6,379 bases of DNA. Origin: Acidimicrobiaceae bacterium (GTDB lineage Bacteria; Actinomycetota; Acidimicrobiia; Acidimicrobiales; Ilumatobacteraceae). Positions 4,902-6,379 of this stretch are shown here, piece after piece. A model generated the notes under the pieces. That model was not told the origin of the DNA. It made no database searches and was given only the letters and a program-made list of their open reading frames with translations. Positions within the stretch are counted from its first letter, which is position 1. Each line of letters starts with the position of its first letter. A program made the translations under genes and the position numbers. Location: NCBI GenBank assembly GCA_006515795.1, contig VFMC01000089.1, forward strand, positions 1-6,379. Reading direction: 5' to 3'.

Positions 4902-5828
4902 TCATTCGACGTCGACCGCTCCACGCGCGATCGCTGCCGCCTCGCCGACGACCCGCAGTTGCAGGTTCGGTAGCGAGGCAAGCGCCGACCAGCCGTGGGA
5001 GATGCGCACAAGACCGGCGGCGAGATGCATCCGCTGCGAACGTTCGATCTCGTCGCGGTGAGCAGGCGCTGCCGCGAGGTAGTGCTCGACGAACGGGAGA
5101 GTGACCCCCCACGAGGGCACGGCTCCGTGCAGCAGCTCCGTCGCCCAGCACCATGCCCTCCAGTAGGCGACGTCACGACCTGGCGACGCCAACCGGGCTC
5201 GATCGAAGTCGATGATTCGCAGCGCGTCGTGGTCGATCAGCAGGTTCCGTGGGGTGAAGTCGCCATGAGTGATGGTGGAGACGAGCGGCGGTCGGGCGGT
5301 CGACTCGAGGGCGTCGACGACATCGGTGGCAGCCGGTCCGATCGCTCCGGCCAGTTCCGCTGCCTTGCGCCGCAGCGAGCGGAGCAGCTTGCCCGTCGAA
5401 CGCATCGGCGCGAGGCACGGGTCGACGGTTGCCACGTCGACCAGGTGCAGATCAGCGAGCAGCTCGGCGGCTGCCGCGCCGTGGGTGAGGGCCCCGCCGA
5501 GCTCGCCGCGGCTCCCGAGCGGCGCACCCTCGACCAACTCGCTCAGCACTGCGGCGGCGCTCGGTGACCAGCCGATCGGCGCGGCGATTCCCGGCCCGGA
5601 CCGCATGCCACCGAGAGGTGACCGCCACAGCGAGACGGCGAGCTGGTGAGCGGCATGCGCCCGCGACGACGCATCGCGACCGACGAAGACCTTGGCGACG
5701 ACCGGTTTCCCGTCGAGCACTGCGGCGAGCACCGGGCGATCTGGATGCCGACCGTCGAGAACGCGGAGGTCGGAGACGGCGAATCCGTCGGCGCGGAGAT
5801 CGGCCGTTGCCTGCCCGATGTCGTTCAC
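4902..5828 (-). CDS. Aminoglycoside/choline-kinase-fold phosphotransferase (APH family)
   Basis: A 308-residue protein with the APH kinase fold. The N-lobe (about 15-95) has 'KPVVAKVFVGRD' with ATP-anchoring Lys46. The C-lobe has the Brenner motif 'HGDFTPRNLLID' (188-199) with catalytic Asp190 and Asn195, then 'LRIIDFDRA' (203-211) with metal-binding Asp207. Active-site residues are intact, so transfer of phosphate from ATP to a hydroxyl of a small molecule is expected. Family members act on aminoglycosides, choline, homoserine, sugars and others. The substrate cannot be read from sequence, and antibiotic resistance should not be assumed. The GTG at 5828 is chosen because GAGGG lies 7 nt upstream and it begins 10 bp after the glycosyltransferase stop. 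The in-frame ATG at 5945 would add 39 Ser/Pro-rich residues inside the upstream gene. The close spacing points to translational coupling with the glycosyltransferase and a shared pathway. Confidence 0.88.
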   Translation of the reverse strand: MNDIGQATADLRADGFAVSDLRVLDGRHPDRPVLAAVLDGKPVVAKVFVGRDASSRAHAAHQLAVSLWRSPLGGMRSGPGIAAPIGWSPSAAAVLSELVEGAPLGSRGELGGALTHGAAAAELLADLHLVDVATVDPCLAPMRSTGKLLRSLRRKAAELAGAIGPAATDVVDALESTARPPLVSTITHGDFTPRNLLIDHDALRIIDFDRARLASPGRDVAYWRAWCWATELLHGAVPSWGVTLPFVEHYLAAAPAHRDEIERSQRMHLAAGLVRISHGWSALASLPNLQLRVVGEAAAIARGAVDVE

Positions 5829-5835
5829 GGACAGA

Positions 5836-5842
5836 CCCTCAC
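5836..5842 (-). promoter_or_regulatory. Ribosome binding site of the phosphotransferase, overlapping the upstream stop codon
   Basis: GTGAGGG on the minus strand lies 7 nt before the GTG start at 5828. The TGA stop of the glycosyltransferase (5841-5839) is inside it, an arrangement typical of translationally coupled genes. It decides the start in favour of 5828. Confidence 0.6.
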
Positions 5843-6379
5843 CAACGGGCGATGGCGTAGACCCGCTCACGCTTGCTTGAAACACGGGAGCGAACTGCGA
5901 TGACGGCGGCAGCCGTCGTGGCGCCATCGAGTCGGATGCCGACACGGGCGAGGGCTCCGCTCTCGAGCAACCGGTTCTGGTTCAGCAACCATGCCAGCTC
6001 TGACGGTGTCGTCTCGTCGTCGATCATGTCGGCCACGCCGAGCGCGGCCAGTCGCGAGGCGCGGATGGCCTGCTCGCGACGCGGGGCCCGGCGCGGCAAC
6101 AAGATCGGTCGAACCCCAGCGCCAAGTGCCTCGAAGGCCGAGTTGTAGCCGGCCATCTGCACCACGGCAGCGGCTTCGGCATACTGCGCCGAACAACCAT
6201 CGACCGACCGGACGAGGCCGACCGAGCGGGGGAGATCGCCGATCCGGCAGCCGTACGGCCCGGTGATGACCGTGAACCGACGATCGTGGCTGGTTGGGGA
6301 TCCTTCCAGGTGACGTGCCGTGTCGGCGATCAGGTGGTACAGCCGAGCCGCGTCACCACCGCCACCTCCGGTGACGACC
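5839..6379 (-). CDS. Predicted glycosyltransferase, COG4671/MurG-like, C-terminal domain (5' end outside the window)
   Basis: The frame is open from the right edge to the TGA at 5839-5841: 179 residues forming the C-terminal half of a GT-B glycosyltransferase. The visible part begins with a glycine-rich loop, 'VVTGGGGGDAARL', typical of the first strand and nucleotide-binding turn of the MurG-like C-terminal domain. Further on come 'VVQMAGYNSAFEALGAG' and 'PILLPRRAPRREQAIRASRL', which strongly resemble the COG4671 signature around AGYN...E and PR.PR.EQ.IRA. This domain binds the nucleotide-sugar donor; the acceptor-binding N-terminal half is missing, so donor and acceptor are unknown. It is truncated by the window, not broken. 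It heads the visible operon and is followed 10 bp later by the phosphotransferase. The protein ends in 'ERVYAIARW' without a membrane segment, so it is probably cytoplasmic or peripheral. Confidence 0.87.
   Translation of the reverse strand, partial: VVTGGGGGDAARLYHLIADTARHLEGSPTSHDRRFTVITGPYGCRIGDLPRSVGLVRSVDGCSAQYAEAAAVVQMAGYNSAFEALGAGVRPILLPRRAPRREQAIRASRLAALGVADMIDDETTPSELAWLLNQNRLLESGALARVGIRLDGATTAAAVIAVRSRVSSKRERVYAIARW

Noticed and set aside
4902..5828. Aminoglycoside resistance gene
   Set aside because: The fold and active-site motifs are those of the wide APH superfamily. Nothing in the sequence points to an antibiotic substrate, and the glycosyltransferase neighbour suggests a metabolic role.
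5829..5945. N-terminal extension of the phosphotransferase to the ATG at 5945
   Set aside because: The 39 added residues are Ser/Pro-rich, overlap the glycosyltransferase by over 100 bp, and ignore the good ribosome binding site before the GTG at 5828.
1..6379. CRISPR array, insertion sequence, tRNA or phage defence island
   Set aside because: I saw no spaced direct repeats, terminal inverted repeats with a transposase, tRNA-like cloverleaf or known defence domain. The DUF222 gene alone does not make a defence system.

Overview
The window is GC-rich, mostly protein-coding DNA from an actinobacterium-like genome. The signs are the high GC, the DUF222 (13E12-type) protein, GTG starts, a NarL-type two-component pair and apparently leaderless promoters. 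A marine or freshwater Acidimicrobiia-type lineage would fit, but the sequence alone does not settle this. No rRNA, tRNA, CRISPR array, insertion sequence, phage gene or recognisable defence island is visible. Both ends cut through genes.

Layout, left to right: (a) 1-557, minus strand: the N-terminal 185 residues of a DUF222-family protein, a family often joined to an HNH nuclease. Its promoter carries a 9/10 match to the actinobacterial/Bacillus LexA (SOS) box. (b) 731-1516, minus: a GntR/HutC-type regulator (winged HTH plus UTRA). (c) 1565-2002, minus: a small lipoprotein made of one rhodanese domain. (d) 2121-2804, plus: a single-pass membrane protein with a long Ser/Thr-rich outer region and a glycine tail. 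(e) 2807-6379, all minus and transcribed right to left: a COG4671-like glycosyltransferase (5' end outside the window), an APH/choline-kinase-fold phosphotransferase, a HisKA_3 sensor kinase and its LuxR/NarL-type response regulator. Gaps are 10, 45 and 22 bp, so this looks like one operon. The response regulator converges tail to tail on (d), with 2 bp between stop codons.

Regulation is the most informative part. The four genes that begin a transcription unit or have their own upstream gap (DUF222, GntR, rhodanese, Ser/Thr-rich) lack a convincing Shine-Dalgarno and have a -10-like hexamer 6-7 nt before the start codon, the geometry of leaderless transcripts. The three genes inside the right-hand operon have purine-rich ribosome binding sites at 7-9 nt. 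A perfect 10-bp palindrome overlaps the GntR gene's own -10, and a copy with one mismatch lies in the rhodanese promoter, so the GntR protein may control itself and the rhodanese lipoprotein.

No gene here is clearly a new system. The leads worth following are the SOS-box/DUF222 arrangement, the GntR-rhodanese operator pair, and a glycosyltransferase and a small-molecule-kinase-like protein in one operon with a two-component system of unknown signal.
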